Source: Thiomonas arsenitoxydans
Lineage (GTDB): Bacteria > Pseudomonadota > Gammaproteobacteria > Burkholderiales > Burkholderiaceae_C
Assembly: GCF_000253115.1 (NCBI RefSeq)
Contig: NC_014145.1
Location: forward strand, 1,178,001 to 1,242,000
Length of the DNA stretch: 64,000 bases
Direction: 5' to 3'
The position numbers were made by a program, and so were the translations under genes. The notes below the pieces were generated by a model. That model was not told the DNA's origin. It saw nothing but the letters and a program-made list of their open reading frames with translations, and ran no database searches. This document shows, piece by piece, positions 36,512-44,699 of this stretch (positions within the stretch are counted from its first letter, which is position 1; each line of letters starts with the position of its first letter).

Positions 36512-39214
36512 TCAGTCGTCGTCTTGACCGGCAATCAGGCTGGAGGCAGGTCGCCGCTGTGCTTTGGCCAGGGCTTGCACATGCGCAAGCATGGCGGCGT
36601 AGGCCGCTGGGCCTCGGCTGGCCAGCCATTCCTGCCGCATCTGCTCGGGGCCGGAAACCTTGAGCAGTGCGGTCGGGGTATAGCGGTGAGCAGGGGGCGG
36701 TGCGCTTTGGGCCACCTGGCCGACACCCGGCACGACGACTTCAGGCAGTGCGCGAAAAGGGGCGTCGACTGGGCAGACGCCAGGGTTGCGCTGCATCGGC
36801 ACTAGAGACGGCAGCACGGGGTAGGGCGCGGCATCGGGCGTGCTGCGCCAGATGCCGGAAAGCACATGGGCGTTGGCGTCCCATTGCGACATCGGCGGAA
36901 TGTCGGCCACGGTTTCGATGGTGCGCAGCAGATCGACCTGCGAGAGATGCTGCGTGACCCGCACGCCAGGCTTGACCCACGGCCCGGCGGCGACGGCGAA
37001 GGTGCGGTGGGCGTCGATGTGATCGGCGCCCGACTGCGCGTCGTCCTCGGTCAGCAGCACCAGGGTGTGCTTCCAACCCGGCAGTTTGGACAGGCTGTGG
37101 ATGACCTGCGCGGTGGCTTCATCGTTGTTGGCCACATAGCTGTCCGGGCTGGGCAGGCAGGGGTGGCGGCCGGCGGTGTGGTCGTCGGGCAGCCAGATAT
37201 AGAGCACGCGCGGCAGGGGGTGATGGCGCAGCCAGTTGTCCACGACTTTGGCGCGGTCGGTGTCGAGGATGAGGCGATCCCAGGCCGGGTAGTCCATGGC
37301 CAGATGGGCGCGCAGTGCAGGCGAGATGTCGCCGATTTTGTTGCGCGAGGCAAACTCCCCAAAGTCTTCGAAACTCACCTTGTGCGCGAGCAGATCGTTG
37401 AACAGAAACAGCCGCGCCGGGTAGGTGATCCAGGGGTTGCTCCAATGCCCGAGCGCGGAGAGATTTTTGTAGATCGCATAAGGGTTGCGCGCATCGCTGG
37501 CTCCGGGGGCGAGCGACTGCGTCCAACCCGAATTGGCGATGTAGCCGCGGTCGGAGTAGTACAACGGCCATGTGCGCTGAAGGAAGTCGGAGTCTGATCC
37601 GGCGGTCGTCCATTGATGACCTTGCGAGGTCACTTCGCCATCGGCGTAGAAATTGACGAACAGCGCACCCAGGTCGGCCATGCGGTAGAGGTTGGGCAGT
37701 TCGCGCGGGCCGTAGAGGTTGAGCGCGGGGTCGGCCCAATGACCCGCCGCAGCGTATTTGCCGAAGTCTTCATCAAAGGTCTTGTTCTCGCGCAGGATGA
37801 AAACGACATGCTGGATGTGGCCGTGCAACCAGGCTGCCGCTTTGGCGTTGTCGGACGCCAGTTGCCGACGCTGCGCGGCGCTGAAGCCGTTGTTCGACAA
37901 GGCAGCTTGCGTCCAGGCCGGGCCGTGTATGGGCAGCTCGCGCAGGTCGATGCGTTGCAGCACGCCCTGCATGAAATTGCCCACCCATTGATGGTGGATA
38001 TTCGGCCCGCCATCCATGCCCTTGGCGCTAGCAACGTATAGGGCGTTGCCCTGTACCGTCACCGCTGTGGGATACCAAGCCGTCGGAATGAGGGCGATGC
38101 GTTTGCCACTGGCGAGGTCGTACACCGCGACATCGTTGTTGCCCGCGTTGGCCACGAACAACTTGCCTTGCGACACCGCCAGTGCGTCCGGGTAAGAGCC
38201 GGGCGGCGCGCCGGGGTAGGGGCTGTCGTCGATCACCCGCACGACTTTGAGGGTCTGTGTGTTCACCGCGACGAGGCGGTCGAGGTTGGCGTCGGCCACC
38301 CAGACGTTCGATGAGTCGGGCTGCGCCGCCAGCGCAGTGGGATGGGCGCCGGCCGCGCCGCTGCGCGGGCCGAGCACCGGGCCTGTGGGCACTGCGCCCA
38401 GCACCTTCCAGGCTCCGCGGTCGATGATGGTGACGCCATTGCCGCCCCAGTTGCTCACTACCAGCCGTTTGCCGCCATCGGCCAGAGTGACGGCGAAGGG
38501 GTAGCTGCCCACGTTGAGATAGTGGGTCACCCCAGTCTGCAGGTCGATGCGCGCCAGACTGTTGGCCAGCATCCCGGTTACATAGGCGTGCCGCCCGTGC
38601 GGGCCGATGACCACGCTGTCCGGATAGAAGTGACGGGTCTGCTGCCAGTCGCCGGCATATTGATAGGGGTATTGATCCCGCGGGAAGGGCTGCCACTGCA
38701 AGCGATAACGGCGAAGCAGATGCAGCGGGCCGTTGCCAGACGAGCCGAGGGCCAGAAGGTCGTCGCTATTGCCGCCCGTGGCGTAGAGCGTGCCGTCAGG
38801 CCCCGCGGCCAGCCCCTGAAACAGGCTTTGGCCCTTGATGACCTGCTCGCCGTCATCGGCTCTGCCACCATTCTGATCGCCCTGCGCCACCGTCGCTCCG
38901 GGTGCTGCATGCTTTTTGTCCTTGGCAAAAAGGGCACCCACACGGCCTTCGGGCTGCAGGGTCTCGGCAGCGAAACGCAGCACGTTTTGTTGTTTGCTCG
39001 CCCCTCCCGTGAGCACGGCCACATGACCGTCGCTGAGGGCGATCTGGGTGGGGAAGTTCGGGGTTTCAACGATTTGTCCTGCCGGGGTGAGCAGGCGGCC
39101 GCTGGGCAGGAGCGCACTTGGCGCTTGAGCCGCGAGGACGCTCTGGGACAGGCTAAGGGCGCCGAACACAAGGAGGGATGGGTAAGGGGGATAAGGGCGA
39201 TAAGGGCGAGTCAT
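36512..39214 (-). CDS. Exported phosphoesterase with N-terminal beta-propeller
   Basis: A 900-residue protein. Signal peptide (LLVFGALSLSQSVLAAQAP), a YVTN-like beta-propeller over ~residues 40-430 (repeats such as HAYVTGMLANSLARIDLQTG, KRLVVSNWGGNGVTIIDRG, LFVANAGNNDVAVYDLASG), then an alkaline-phosphatase-superfamily phosphoesterase domain from ~470. The metal motifs are ILRENKTFDEDFG and TEDDAQSGADHIDAHR. It resembles bifunctional YncE/phospholipase-C-like proteins, which hydrolyse phosphoesters outside the cytoplasm. It is 180 bp upstream of the TonB receptor gene on the same strand. The extreme N-terminus is encoded by a short 9-bp tandem repeat (ATAAGGGCG twice), giving a PYRPYPPYP run. 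Confidence 0.87.
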   Translation of the reverse strand: MTRPYRPYPPYPSLLVFGALSLSQSVLAAQAPSALLPSGRLLTPAGQIVETPNFPTQIALSDGHVAVLTGGASKQQNVLRFAAETLQPEGRVGALFAKDKKHAAPGATVAQGDQNGGRADDGEQVIKGQSLFQGLAAGPDGTLYATGGNSDDLLALGSSGNGPLHLLRRYRLQWQPFPRDQYPYQYAGDWQQTRHFYPDSVVIGPHGRHAYVTGMLANSLARIDLQTGVTHYLNVGSYPFAVTLADGGKRLVVSNWGGNGVTIIDRGAWKVLGAVPTGPVLGPRSGAAGAHPTALAAQPDSSNVWVADANLDRLVAVNTQTLKVVRVIDDSPYPGAPPGSYPDALAVSQGKLFVANAGNNDVAVYDLASGKRIALIPTAWYPTAVTVQGNALYVASAKGMDGGPNIHHQWVGNFMQGVLQRIDLRELPIHGPAWTQAALSNNGFSAAQRRQLASDNAKAAAWLHGHIQHVVFILRENKTFDEDFGKYAAAGHWADPALNLYGPRELPNLYRMADLGALFVNFYADGEVTSQGHQWTTAGSDSDFLQRTWPLYYSDRGYIANSGWTQSLAPGASDARNPYAIYKNLSALGHWSNPWITYPARLFLFNDLLAHKVSFEDFGEFASRNKIGDISPALRAHLAMDYPAWDRLILDTDRAKVVDNWLRHHPLPRVLYIWLPDDHTAGRHPCLPSPDSYVANNDEATAQVIHSLSKLPGWKHTLVLLTEDDAQSGADHIDAHRTFAVAAGPWVKPGVRVTQHLSQVDLLRTIETVADIPPMSQWDANAHVLSGIWRSTPDAAPYPVLPSLVPMQRNPGVCPVDAPFRALPEVVVPGVGQVAQSAPPPAHRYTPTALLKVSGPEQMRQEWLASRGPAAYAAMLAHVQALAKAQRRPASSLIAGQDDD

Positions 39215-39278
39215 CGTGGAGACCTCTGGTCATTGAATTTGGCGTTGAACAAGTAGCTGTTGAACATAGGCAGGAACA

Positions 39279-39296
39279 GCGTCACGGGCATGTCAA
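39279..39296 (-). promoter_or_regulatory. Pho-box-like site before the phosphoesterase gene
   Basis: Minus-strand TTGACATGCCCGTGACGC fits the tandem-heptamer Pho box less well (5/7 and 4/7) but lies 65 bp before the ATG, nearly the same distance as the better site upstream of the receptor gene. Confidence 0.35.
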
Positions 39297-39410
39297 GATC
39301 AAAAAAAGAGGTGACCATTTGTGTCAGACAAGAGGCATCGCCTGCGCGAAATTGCGGTGTTGGAAAAACGGTATAAACTGTTTATTCGATTTTCATTGAA
39401 GGAGGCCGCC

Positions 39411-39896
39411 ATGCCTGTTACCAAATCCAACCCGTCCGCCAAAGTCACTAAATCCGCCGTTGTGCCCGCACGAGCGCCCGCTTCCGCGCCACGCAAAACC
39501 GCCAAGCCCGCCACGCCGCAAAAGACCGCAGTGAAGCGGGCGACCCCTCATGCGGTAGCCAAGGGCGCTGCCAAGGGGGCGACTAAACCCGCCGTCAAGG
39601 CGCCCGCACGCAAGACGGCAGTCGCCAAGGCAGAGAAATCAACGTCCGCGCCTGCCGCCTTGAGCAAACCGCCCAAGATCAAACTGGTGCGCGACAGTTT
39701 CACCATTCCTCGCGCTGAGTACGAGATGCTCGATGCGATCAAGGATCGTCTGGTCAAGCTGACGCGTCCTGCGAAAAAAAGCGAAGTGCTGCGCGCCGGC
39801 ATCGCCGTGCTGGCCGCGCTCAACGATGCCGCCTTGCTGGCCGCGCTGGAAGCCGTGCCCGCCATCAAGACCGGCAGGCCGAAAAAGGCGAAGTAA
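39411..39896 (+). CDS. H1/AlgP-like Ala-Lys-rich nucleoid protein with C-terminal conserved domain
   Basis: A 161-residue protein. Residues 1-90 are a low-complexity Ala/Lys/Pro/Thr tail with repeated KTA, KPA and KGA units, like eukaryotic H1 tails and AlgP. Residues ~92-155 form a compact domain (KIKLVRDSFTIPRAEYEMLDAIKDRL..., KSEVLRAGIAVLAALND) found in many Burkholderiales and resembling a ribbon-helix-helix or helix-turn-helix unit, ending AIKTGRPKKAK, an AT-hook-like GRP. AAGGAGG precedes the ATG; the longer frame from 39321 has none. It is divergent from the phosphoesterase gene. Confidence 0.75.
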   Translation: MPVTKSNPSAKVTKSAVVPARAPASAPRKTAKPATPQKTAVKRATPHAVAKGAAKGATKPAVKAPARKTAVAKAEKSTSAPAALSKPPKIKLVRDSFTIPRAEYEMLDAIKDRLVKLTRPAKKSEVLRAGIAVLAALNDAALLAALEAVPAIKTGRPKKAK

Positions 39897-39921
39897 GACA
39901 TTGCATCGGGGCTGAGTCCGC

Positions 39922-40083
39922 TCAGACTGCCTGCCAGAACGCCGCAGCGATCAGCGCGGCTACTAGCACCCAGCCGCTGGCTGCAGGCTGCCATTGCGCG
40001 GCGCCCCAGGCCAGCGCCACGGCCACGGCCACCGAGGCCACATTGCGAGCGTCGCCGAAGATGAGTTGCAAGACTTTTTTCAT
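39922..40083 (-). CDS. Small 53-residue membrane protein
   Basis: A short ORF (MKKVLQLIFGDARNVASVAVAVALAWG...WVLVAALIAAAFWQAV) with two hydrophobic helices. The ATG overlaps the stop of the FTR1-like gene by ATGA, so it is translationally coupled and likely real. It resembles small subunits or chaperones of membrane complexes in size only; the function is unknown. Last gene of the long uptake operon. Confidence 0.65.
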   Translation of the reverse strand: MKKVLQLIFGDARNVASVAVAVALAWGAAQWQPAASGWVLVAALIAAAFWQAV

Positions 40084-40823
40084 GCGCGGGCTCCTTGGGG
40101 GGTGAGTTGCGGTACGCGCAGCTTGAATGCAGACAGGCGGCCAGCGACGACATAAACGGCGAACAGCAAGAGCAGTGTGGCATCGCCCAGTGGCCATACC
40201 TTGGCTTCGTCGAGCAGGCCGCCAAGGCTCCAGAAAGTGCCGAAGGCCAGCAGGGCGCAGGCCACGGTGAACTTGAGGGTGTTCTCAGGCACTTTGGTCA
40301 GCGGTGCGCGCAGCACCAGGCCTACTGCGATGACGGCGAGCAAGGCGGCCACCGCGCTGCCCGCCGCCTGTCCGTAGCTGATGGAGCGGCCCAGCGCCAC
40401 CACCAGCAGCCAGACTTCCAGCCCTTCGAGCAGCACGCCCTTGAAGGCCACGGCCCAGGCGACGCGGGCTTCGGCGTGGTCGATTTTGTGGCGGGTTTCG
40501 GCAAATTCCTTGGCTTCGTCGTGCAGCTTGGTGCGCCCGGCGTAGCGGCGGATGGCCTTGACGTACCAGCGCAGACCGAACAGCAGCAGAAACAGGCCGA
40601 TGGCGGCGCGGATGAGGTCGATGTCGGCCTGCACCACATTCAGCGCCGTGCCGGTGACGGCGATGAGCGCGGCCACCACCGCCAATGCGGCGGCGGCTGC
40701 TCCGGCGGCGCGGGCCCAGCCGATGGTCAGCGCCACGGCGAGCACGATGGTGAAGGCTTCCACCCACTCGACGGCGGAGGCCAGGAAAATGGCGGTCATG
40801 CCGCCCCATTGGGTTGCGTTCAT
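40080..40823 (-). CDS. FTR1-like (COG4280-type) integral membrane protein
   Basis: A 247-residue protein with about seven helices. Two E-x-x-E-type motifs, SAVEWVEAFTIVLAV near the N-terminus and GVLLEGLEVWLLVVALG in the middle, recall the REGLE motifs that bind Fe(III) in the iron permease FTR1. COG4280 proteins share this pattern and are uncharacterised. Its position between a complete ABC transporter (its ATG overlaps the ATPase stop) and a coupled 53-residue protein suggests a role in handling the same metal or substrate. The iron connection is inference. Confidence 0.7.
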   Translation of the reverse strand: MNATQWGGMTAIFLASAVEWVEAFTIVLAVALTIGWARAAGAAAAALAVVAALIAVTGTALNVVQADIDLIRAAIGLFLLLFGLRWYVKAIRRYAGRTKLHDEAKEFAETRHKIDHAEARVAWAVAFKGVLLEGLEVWLLVVALGRSISYGQAAGSAVAALLAVIAVGLVLRAPLTKVPENTLKFTVACALLAFGTFWSLGGLLDEAKVWPLGDATLLLLFAVYVVAGRLSAFKLRVPQLTPQGARA

Positions 40824-41923
40824 CAGGTGAGTTCCTCTGTCGTTGTTTTGCGTGTGGGATTCATGGTGGGGTAGAACAGGGTTTGCTCGGCGGCGATGCG
40901 CAAGGAGACGGTGCTCCCCGCAGCAGGCGCAAGGTCATCGGATACAGGCAGGCGCAGGGTCACGCCGTGCAGGTCGATGCGTAGTTCAGTGTGCTCGCCC
41001 ACGGTGAGGTGACTGAGCACCCGGGCTTGCACTGGCCAGAGCAGAGCGTCCTGGTTGACGCGGGCATGGGGGAGGTGCAGCGCCGTGGTGCGCAAATACA
41101 GGCAGAGCGGCCCATCGGCCAGCGCCTTGCATTGCGGCGGGGCACACACCTCACCCCAAGGCGCATGCAGGCGCCCGGCACGCAGCTGCGCCGGCCACGG
41201 TCCATGCGCCCCGGTGAAGTGGGCGACGAACTCGGTTGACGGCTGGCGCAACAGGGCGCGCGGGCTGCTGAGCTGCAGCAGGCGGCCTTGCGCCATCACC
41301 CCCACGCGGTCGGCCAAGGCCAGAGCCTCACGATGGTCGTGGGTGATGTAGAGCGCGCTGATGCCGTGCTCGCGCACCACGCTGCCGATGAGATCGCGCA
41401 GTTCTTCGCGCAGCCCGGCGTCGAGGTTGGACAGTGGCTCGTCGCACAACAGCAGCCGAGGCCGCACCGCGAGCGCGCGGGCCAGCGCCACGCGCTGCTG
41501 CTGCCCGCCGGAGAGGGCGTGCGGATGGCGGTCGGCCAGATCGGCCAGGCCCACATCGGCCAGCATGGCGCGGGCTTGCTCGCGCGACTTGTCGCGGCCC
41601 AGGCGGTGCAGCGGCAGGGCGACGTTGTCGAGCGCGCTCAAGTGCGGCCACAGCGCATAGTCCTGGAACACCATGCCGAGCTGGCGCTGCTCTGGCGGCA
41701 GAAAGGGGCCGCCCGCGGCGTCGATCACGGTGGCGCCCAGGCGCATGCTGCCGCCATCGAGCCGCTCAAGTCCGGCCACCAGGCGCAGCAGCGTGGTTTT
41801 ACCCGAGCCGGAGGGGCCGAGCAGACAGAGGATTTCCCCCTCCTGCAGTTGCAGGCTGAGGTCGTGCAGCGCGGTGGTGCCGCCGAAGCGCTTGCGCGCC
41901 GAATCGATGTGGAGCAGGGTCAT
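40823..41923 (-). CDS. ABC transporter ATP-binding protein
   Basis: A 366-residue ABC ATPase of the Fe(III)/polyamine/phosphonate (CUT1-like) group. It has Walker A GPSGSGKTTLLRL (~residue 35), signature LSGGQQQRVALARAL (~residue 137), Walker B LLLCDEPLSNLD, the switch His in YITHDHREAL, and a C-terminal TOBE-type regulatory domain (~residues 245-360). It energises the permease encoded 3 bp upstream. It is the intermediate gene of the run from the TonB receptor. Confidence 0.92.
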   Translation of the reverse strand: MTLLHIDSARKRFGGTTALHDLSLQLQEGEILCLLGPSGSGKTTLLRLVAGLERLDGGSMRLGATVIDAAGGPFLPPEQRQLGMVFQDYALWPHLSALDNVALPLHRLGRDKSREQARAMLADVGLADLADRHPHALSGGQQQRVALARALAVRPRLLLCDEPLSNLDAGLREELRDLIGSVVREHGISALYITHDHREALALADRVGVMAQGRLLQLSSPRALLRQPSTEFVAHFTGAHGPWPAQLRAGRLHAPWGEVCAPPQCKALADGPLCLYLRTTALHLPHARVNQDALLWPVQARVLSHLTVGEHTELRIDLHGVTLRLPVSDDLAPAAGSTVSLRIAAEQTLFYPTMNPTRKTTTEELT

Positions 41924-41926
41924 GGT

Positions 41927-43648
41927 TCAGTGGGCGCCGAGTTGGCGCCAAGCCACGGGGGTGAAGCGCTGATAGACCCAGCGCGCCAGCAGCGCGAAGG
42001 CCAGCAGTACGGCCATGCCCAGCACCTGCAGCCGCGCCTGCTGATGCAACTGGAAACCTCCGGCGTATTGCAGCAGCGCCACGGCCAGCGGCGGATGCCC
42101 AGCGGGGTAGAGCAACTCAGAGGCCGGCAGCTCGAACGCGATCGACAGCACCGCCAGCAGCCAGCCATAGAACAGCGCGCCGGACAACAGCGGTAAATGA
42201 ATATGGCGCAGGGTTTGCCAGCGCGACAGTCCATGCACCCGCGCCGCGTCGGCCAGTGAGCGGTGCAACTGCGCCACCGGCCCCATGAGCACGCGACTGG
42301 TGGCGGGCACGGCCAGCGCCACATAGGCCATGCCCAGCAGCAGGCTGCCGCCATACAGCGGCGCGTAAGGCTGGTTGTAGGCCTGCAGATAGGCGGCGGC
42401 CAGCACGATGAGCGGTAACGCCATCATCGCCAGCAAGGCCACGTCGAGCAGGCGGCCCACGCGACCGGGGCGGGCGATCAGCCAGGCAATCGGCAGGGCG
42501 ATGCCCACCGTCAGGCTGGCGGCCACCAGCGCCAGTTGCAGCGAATAGCCGATGGCGGCAAGCAGCGGCGGCAATGACGCGGCAATCTGCATCCAGCCCG
42601 CCTTGGGCCAGGCCACGCCCAGTGCGGCGAAGCTGGGTAGCGCCAGGGCGAACAGGCCCAGCGCGATCAGCAAAACGCCGTGCAGCAACTGATGGCTGGC
42701 CCGCAGCCGCACCCGCGCGGCAGGGCGGTGCTTGGCGCCCAGGGTCTGGTGCTGGCTGGCGCGTTGCCCCACGCGGTGCTGCAGGATGAGCGCGGGAACC
42801 ACCAGCCCGAGCAGCAGCCAGGACGTGGCCGCAGCCAGCGGAAAGTTCAGCGGCATGCCGTTGACCGCCTGATAGATGGCATACGTGCCCATGGTGAAAC
42901 CGCTGCTCGCGCCCAATGTGGCCACCACCGCGAAGTTGCGCAGCGATTCGGCGTAGGCGATGGCAAACCCGGCTGCCAGTGCGGGCAGCAGGGCGTTGAG
43001 CCCGAGCCGCAGCCGCCACAGCCTGGACAGGCCATGCACGCGCGCCGCCTCCTGCTGTGCCGCGCTGGTGTGGCGCAGGCTGCCTTGCGCCACCAGAAAC
43101 ACATAGGGCACGACCTTGAGCGCCAGAGTGATGACGATGCCCACCGGCCCGAGCAGCCATTGCGCCGCATGCAGCGCCGCAGGCCATGCGGCCAGCGGGC
43201 CGATGGGCGCGGCCAGCAGCATCCAGCCCGAGGCGAGGAAGAAGTCGGGGAAGATCAGCAGCAGCCACACCCCGGCCTCGATCCAGCCGCGCCCGTGCAG
43301 ATCGGTGCGTTCGCGCAGCCAGGCCAGCCACAGACCGAGCGGCAGCGCCGCAGCGCCCACGGTGAGCGCTACCCACAGCGAGTTGAACAGGGCGTGGAGT
43401 TCATAGCCCTGCACGGCGTGCCGCAAGGGCTCAAGCGTCGGTCGCAGGTCGCCTTGCAGTAAGTGCGGCATCGCCGCCGAAAGCAGAAAGCCCAGCAGCG
43501 GATAGGCCCAGAGTGCGATGAATACGGCGGCGGCGAGCAGCAGACCGAGGCGCGATACCCAATGTCGCAGACCAGCCGCCCTGCGGCCAGCCGCTGTTGA
43601 GGCGTCGGCGCCGGGCAGCCAGTTCATGGCTTGAAGCAGGGCGATCAT
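41927..43648 (-). CDS. Two-domain ABC transporter permease (FbpB/SfuB-type)
   Basis: A 573-residue inner-membrane permease made of two fused six-helix BPD-transp-1 domains. Each has an EAA-like loop: EAARVHGLSRLWRLRLGLNALLP (~residue 215) and DAARVHGLSRWQTLRHIHLPLL (~residue 475). This fused form is typical of Fe(III), 2-aminoethylphosphonate and thiamine ABC importers. Encoded between the binding protein and ATPase genes with short gaps. Confidence 0.92.
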   Translation of the reverse strand: MIALLQAMNWLPGADASTAAGRRAAGLRHWVSRLGLLLAAAVFIALWAYPLLGFLLSAAMPHLLQGDLRPTLEPLRHAVQGYELHALFNSLWVALTVGAAALPLGLWLAWLRERTDLHGRGWIEAGVWLLLIFPDFFLASGWMLLAAPIGPLAAWPAALHAAQWLLGPVGIVITLALKVVPYVFLVAQGSLRHTSAAQQEAARVHGLSRLWRLRLGLNALLPALAAGFAIAYAESLRNFAVVATLGASSGFTMGTYAIYQAVNGMPLNFPLAAATSWLLLGLVVPALILQHRVGQRASQHQTLGAKHRPAARVRLRASHQLLHGVLLIALGLFALALPSFAALGVAWPKAGWMQIAASLPPLLAAIGYSLQLALVAASLTVGIALPIAWLIARPGRVGRLLDVALLAMMALPLIVLAAAYLQAYNQPYAPLYGGSLLLGMAYVALAVPATSRVLMGPVAQLHRSLADAARVHGLSRWQTLRHIHLPLLSGALFYGWLLAVLSIAFELPASELLYPAGHPPLAVALLQYAGGFQLHQQARLQVLGMAVLLAFALLARWVYQRFTPVAWRQLGAH

Positions 43649-43667
43649 GGTGCGTCGCTGTTCAATC

Positions 43668-44699
43668 TCAGCGGGCGATGTGCGCGGTGAACCAGTCGAT
43701 CACCTGCGGCTCTTTCGGCCCCCAGACCGCGGGGTCGATCACCAGCGGCTGCACCGTGCCCAGTTGCTTGAGGCTGGGCAGCGGGGCGACGCCCTCGACC
43801 AGGGGCAGGTAGTTGGAATCTGCATTGGCATCACCCTGCTGCATCGCGGCCTGTCCCGCTGGCGACAACACCCATTGCACAAAGCGCTGCGCCTGCTGTT
43901 CGAGCGGGCCGGAAACCTGTTTGCCGATGGCCAGATCGGACGGCAGCACCGTGGCCGGAGTCGGGGTGGCGATGCGCAGACCGGGCATTTCGTGCAGGAA
44001 GCCGATGGCCGCCGAACTCTGCACCACGGCGGCGTCGATTTGGCCGTATTGCAGCGCGCGCAGGGTCACGCTATTGGTGGGGAAGACCTTGAGGCCGTTG
44101 GCCTTGAGGCGCGCGAAAAACGCCTTTCCAGGCGCATCGCCCAGGTGTTGCAGCAGACCAGCTACCAGTGGATAAGTCGGGCCGGAGATGGCCGGGTTGT
44201 CCATGCCCACCTTGCCGCGCAGCGCGGGCTTGGCCAGATCGTTCCAGGTCTTGGGCCAGTTGGCCGCAGCGATGGCCTTGGGGTTGTAGAGGATGACGCC
44301 GGCAAAGGTCACACCTACCGGCTGCCAGCAGTGGCTGAGCGGCACGAGTTGCTGGCCCAGCGCGGTGTAGCGCACCCCGGGCGTCCAGCCGCACTGCAGC
44401 AGGCCCTGCGCGGCAAAGGTCTGCATGGCCTGGTTGCCGTCGAGCCAGAGCACGTCCCACTGCGGGTTGCGGCTTTCGGCCTGCACCCGCGCCAGCAGCG
44501 GGCCGGTGCTCAGGTGAATGAGGTTGACCGGAATGCCGGTGGCCTGGGTGAAGGCCTGCGCCAAATGCTGGTCATAGCCCATGGCGCCATAGACGGTCAG
44601 GGTGGCGGCGTGTGCCGTGCCAAGGGCGGCGGCGCAAAGTGCGGTGCTGCCCAGCAGGCGCGCCAGCTTGTTGACGAAAGAACGGGTGGAGACTGACAT
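43668..44699 (-). CDS. Periplasmic substrate-binding protein, Fe(III)/phosphonate-type cluster
   Basis: A 343-residue type-2 periplasmic binding protein. Signal peptide ends AHA-A (~residue 31); the mature part begins TLTVYGAMGYDQHLAQAFTQATGIPVNL, typical of FbpA-like and phosphonate-binding proteins. The C-terminal NYLPLVEGVAPLP is also shared with that group. But where FbpA has the Fe-binding Tyr-Tyr pair (…LINNYYW…), this protein has AAVVQSSAAIGFL, so iron coordination as in FbpA is not possible. The gene overlaps the tonB stop by 1 bp. Confidence 0.88.
   Translation of the reverse strand: MSVSTRSFVNKLARLLGSTALCAAALGTAHAATLTVYGAMGYDQHLAQAFTQATGIPVNLIHLSTGPLLARVQAESRNPQWDVLWLDGNQAMQTFAAQGLLQCGWTPGVRYTALGQQLVPLSHCWQPVGVTFAGVILYNPKAIAAANWPKTWNDLAKPALRGKVGMDNPAISGPTYPLVAGLLQHLGDAPGKAFFARLKANGLKVFPTNSVTLRALQYGQIDAAVVQSSAAIGFLHEMPGLRIATPTPATVLPSDLAIGKQVSGPLEQQAQRFVQWVLSPAGQAAMQQGDANADSNYLPLVEGVAPLPSLKQLGTVQPLVIDPAVWGPKEPQVIDWFTAHIAR

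Noticed and set aside
36512..36540. Aspartate-rich C-terminus of the phosphoesterase (GQDDD) as a functional motif
   Set aside because: Too short and at the extreme end; no recognised meaning.
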